Shown here: piece after piece, positions 63,181 to 64,000 of the stretch
Layout of the letters: each line of letters begins with the position of its first letter
Position numbering within the stretch: the stretch's first letter is position 1
Source: Naumannella cuiyingiana
Lineage (GTDB): Bacteria; Actinomycetota; Actinomycetes; Propionibacteriales; Propionibacteriaceae
Length of the DNA: 64,000 nt
Reading direction: 5' to 3'
NCBI RefSeq assembly: GCF_013408305.1
Contig: NZ_JACBZS010000001.1
Coordinates: 1,240,001-1,304,000 of the forward strand
Translations under genes and position numbers: made by a program
The notes under the pieces: generated by a model
Databases searched by the model: none
Seen by the model: the letters and a program-made list of their open reading frames with translations, nothing else
What the model was told of the DNA's origin: nothing

Positions 63181-64000
63181 TCAACCTCCGGGGTAGCGGA
63201 TCAGCGGGGCCGGGCCGACGCCGGCGAGGTCGGTGATGTCGGTCGGCAGGTCGTCGAAGACGATCTCGTCGCCGAGCAGGGCGTCGAAGCGGTCGTCGGC
63301 GAGCAACCGCAGCACCACCGCCATCCTGGCCGCATGGTCGCGGGCCGGCACCCGGGGCGCCACCCGGCCGACCTGGCTGGACCGGATGGTCAGCCGGCGG
63401 GCATGGAAGTCCTCGCCGAGCGGCAGGCTCACCGGGCGATCGCCGTACCAGCTCACCTCGACCAGCCGACCCTCGTCGGCCGCCAGCCGCAGCGCGAGCC
63501 GCAGGCCCTCCTCGGTGGCCGAGGCGTGCAGCACGATGTCGGCCGGCTCGGCCTGTCCCGCGCGGTCGGGCGTCGCGAACGGTACGCCGAGCCGCCGCGC
63601 AAGATCGGCCCGGCCCGGGTCGATGTCGTACAGGCGTACCCGCGCTCCCGGCAGGCCGGCCAGGATCGCCGCGATCGCCGACCCGACCAGGCCGGCGCCG
63701 ATCACCGCGATGGTGTCGCCGACCTGCGCGTCGGCGTCCCAGACGGCGTTCAGCGCGGTCTCGACGGTGCCCGCGAGCGCCGCGCGCTCGCTCGGCAGGT
63801 CGGCCGGCAGCACGGTGACGGCCGCGGCCGGCACCACGTAGTGGGTCTGGTGCGGGTGCAGACAGAACACCCGTTGCCCGATCAGCGCCGGCTCGCCGGC
63901 GATCACCTCGCCGACGCTCAGGTAGCCATAGCTCACCGGCCACGGGAAGTCGCCGGACTGGAACGGCGCGCGCATCGCGGCGTACTGGCTCACCGGGACC
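63181..64000 (-). CDS. MDR-family dehydrogenase, 5' end missing
   Basis: About 273 residues visible; the frame continues past the window edge, and the GTG at 63993 is only a possible start. Rossmann site [20 protein letters not shown]. It resembles the zinc-binding alcohol dehydrogenase branch near BchC. In the visible part the usual GHE zinc motif is replaced by YGYLSVGEV and no structural-zinc cysteine cluster is present, so it may be zinc-free. First visible gene of the PTPS-GT4-methyltransferase operon. Confidence 0.8.
   Translation of the reverse strand, partial: VPVSQYAAMRAPFQSGDFPWPVSYGYLSVGEVIAGEPALIGQRVFCLHPHQTHYVVPAAAVTVLPADLPSERAALAGTVETALNAVWDADAQVGDTIAVIGAGLVGSAIAAILAGLPGARVRLYDIDPGRADLARRLGVPFATPDRAGQAEPADIVLHASATEEGLRLALRLAADEGRLVEVSWYGDRPVSLPLGEDFHARRLTIRSSQVGRVAPRVPARDHAARMAVVLRLLADDRFDALLGDEIVFDDLPTDITDLAGVGPAPLIRYPGG

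Noticed and set aside
1-64000. tRNA, rRNA, CRISPR arrays, insertion sequences, prophage.
   Set aside because: No gap is large enough or patterned for these, and no transposase, integrase or phage protein is encoded.

Overview
The window is very GC-rich, gene-dense DNA with many GTG starts, ATGA/GTGA/TGATG gene overlaps and actinobacterial gene sets: a 14-gene nuo operon, menaquinone genes, paired ClpP subunits with a ClgR/PopR-like regulator, and an FdhD/MobA pair. It is almost certainly a chromosomal segment of an aerobic or facultative Actinomycetota. A Propionibacteriales-type relative is my guess and is not proven by the sequence. I saw no rRNA, tRNA, CRISPR array, prophage or insertion sequence.

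Layout. 1-12 kb: the 3' end of korB; a DUF559 (Vsr-like) nuclease-type gene lying between two related palindromic elements; a RarD-type permease; a repeat-bearing membrane protein; an M13 metallopeptidase; three tandem GT87-type membrane glycosyltransferases; a clpP pair; and, convergent to it, a methyltransferase - ClgR/PopR-like regulator - DJ-1/PfpI operon. 12-33 kb: an amidase, a polyprenyl synthase, nuoN to nuoA and a MenJ-like geranylgeranyl reductase form one long minus-strand array, so respiratory complex I is bracketed by two genes for the isoprenoid tail of its quinone substrate. 33-39 kb: a secreted glycan-degrading pair (right-handed beta-helix protein plus GH29 alpha-L-fucosidase) followed by an AraC-type regulator. 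39-49 kb: an ABC exporter, menG, a TM0106-type nuclease, menD-menC, and menE-menA diverging from menC. 48-56 kb: a glutamine amidotransferase, mobA and fdhD (molybdoenzyme maturation), an MHS transporter, a LysR regulator and mmsB-mmsA (valine/3-hydroxyisobutyrate catabolism). 56-58 kb: an NfeD-flotillin pair. 58-64 kb: a GTP cyclohydrolase II gene convergent with a tightly overlapped minus-strand operon: MDR dehydrogenase, PTPS-fold protein, GT4 glycosyltransferase, methyltransferase, DUF2254 membrane protein and LPG-synthase-TM flippase-like protein.

The best candidates for something undescribed are two. The first is the 58-64 kb cluster, where a pterin-type fold lacks all three PTPS catalytic residues and sits with a glycosyltransferase, a methyltransferase and a flippase-like protein. 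The second is the palindrome-flanked DUF559 gene, which carries a perfect actinobacterial DnaA box in its leader. Many genes appear leaderless: a TANNNT hexamer lies exactly 6-7 nt before the start codon, and this settles several starts. Menaquinone synthesis (menG, D, C, E, A, the polyprenyl synthase, menJ-like), complex I and molybdoenzyme maturation together describe an electron-transport-rich region.
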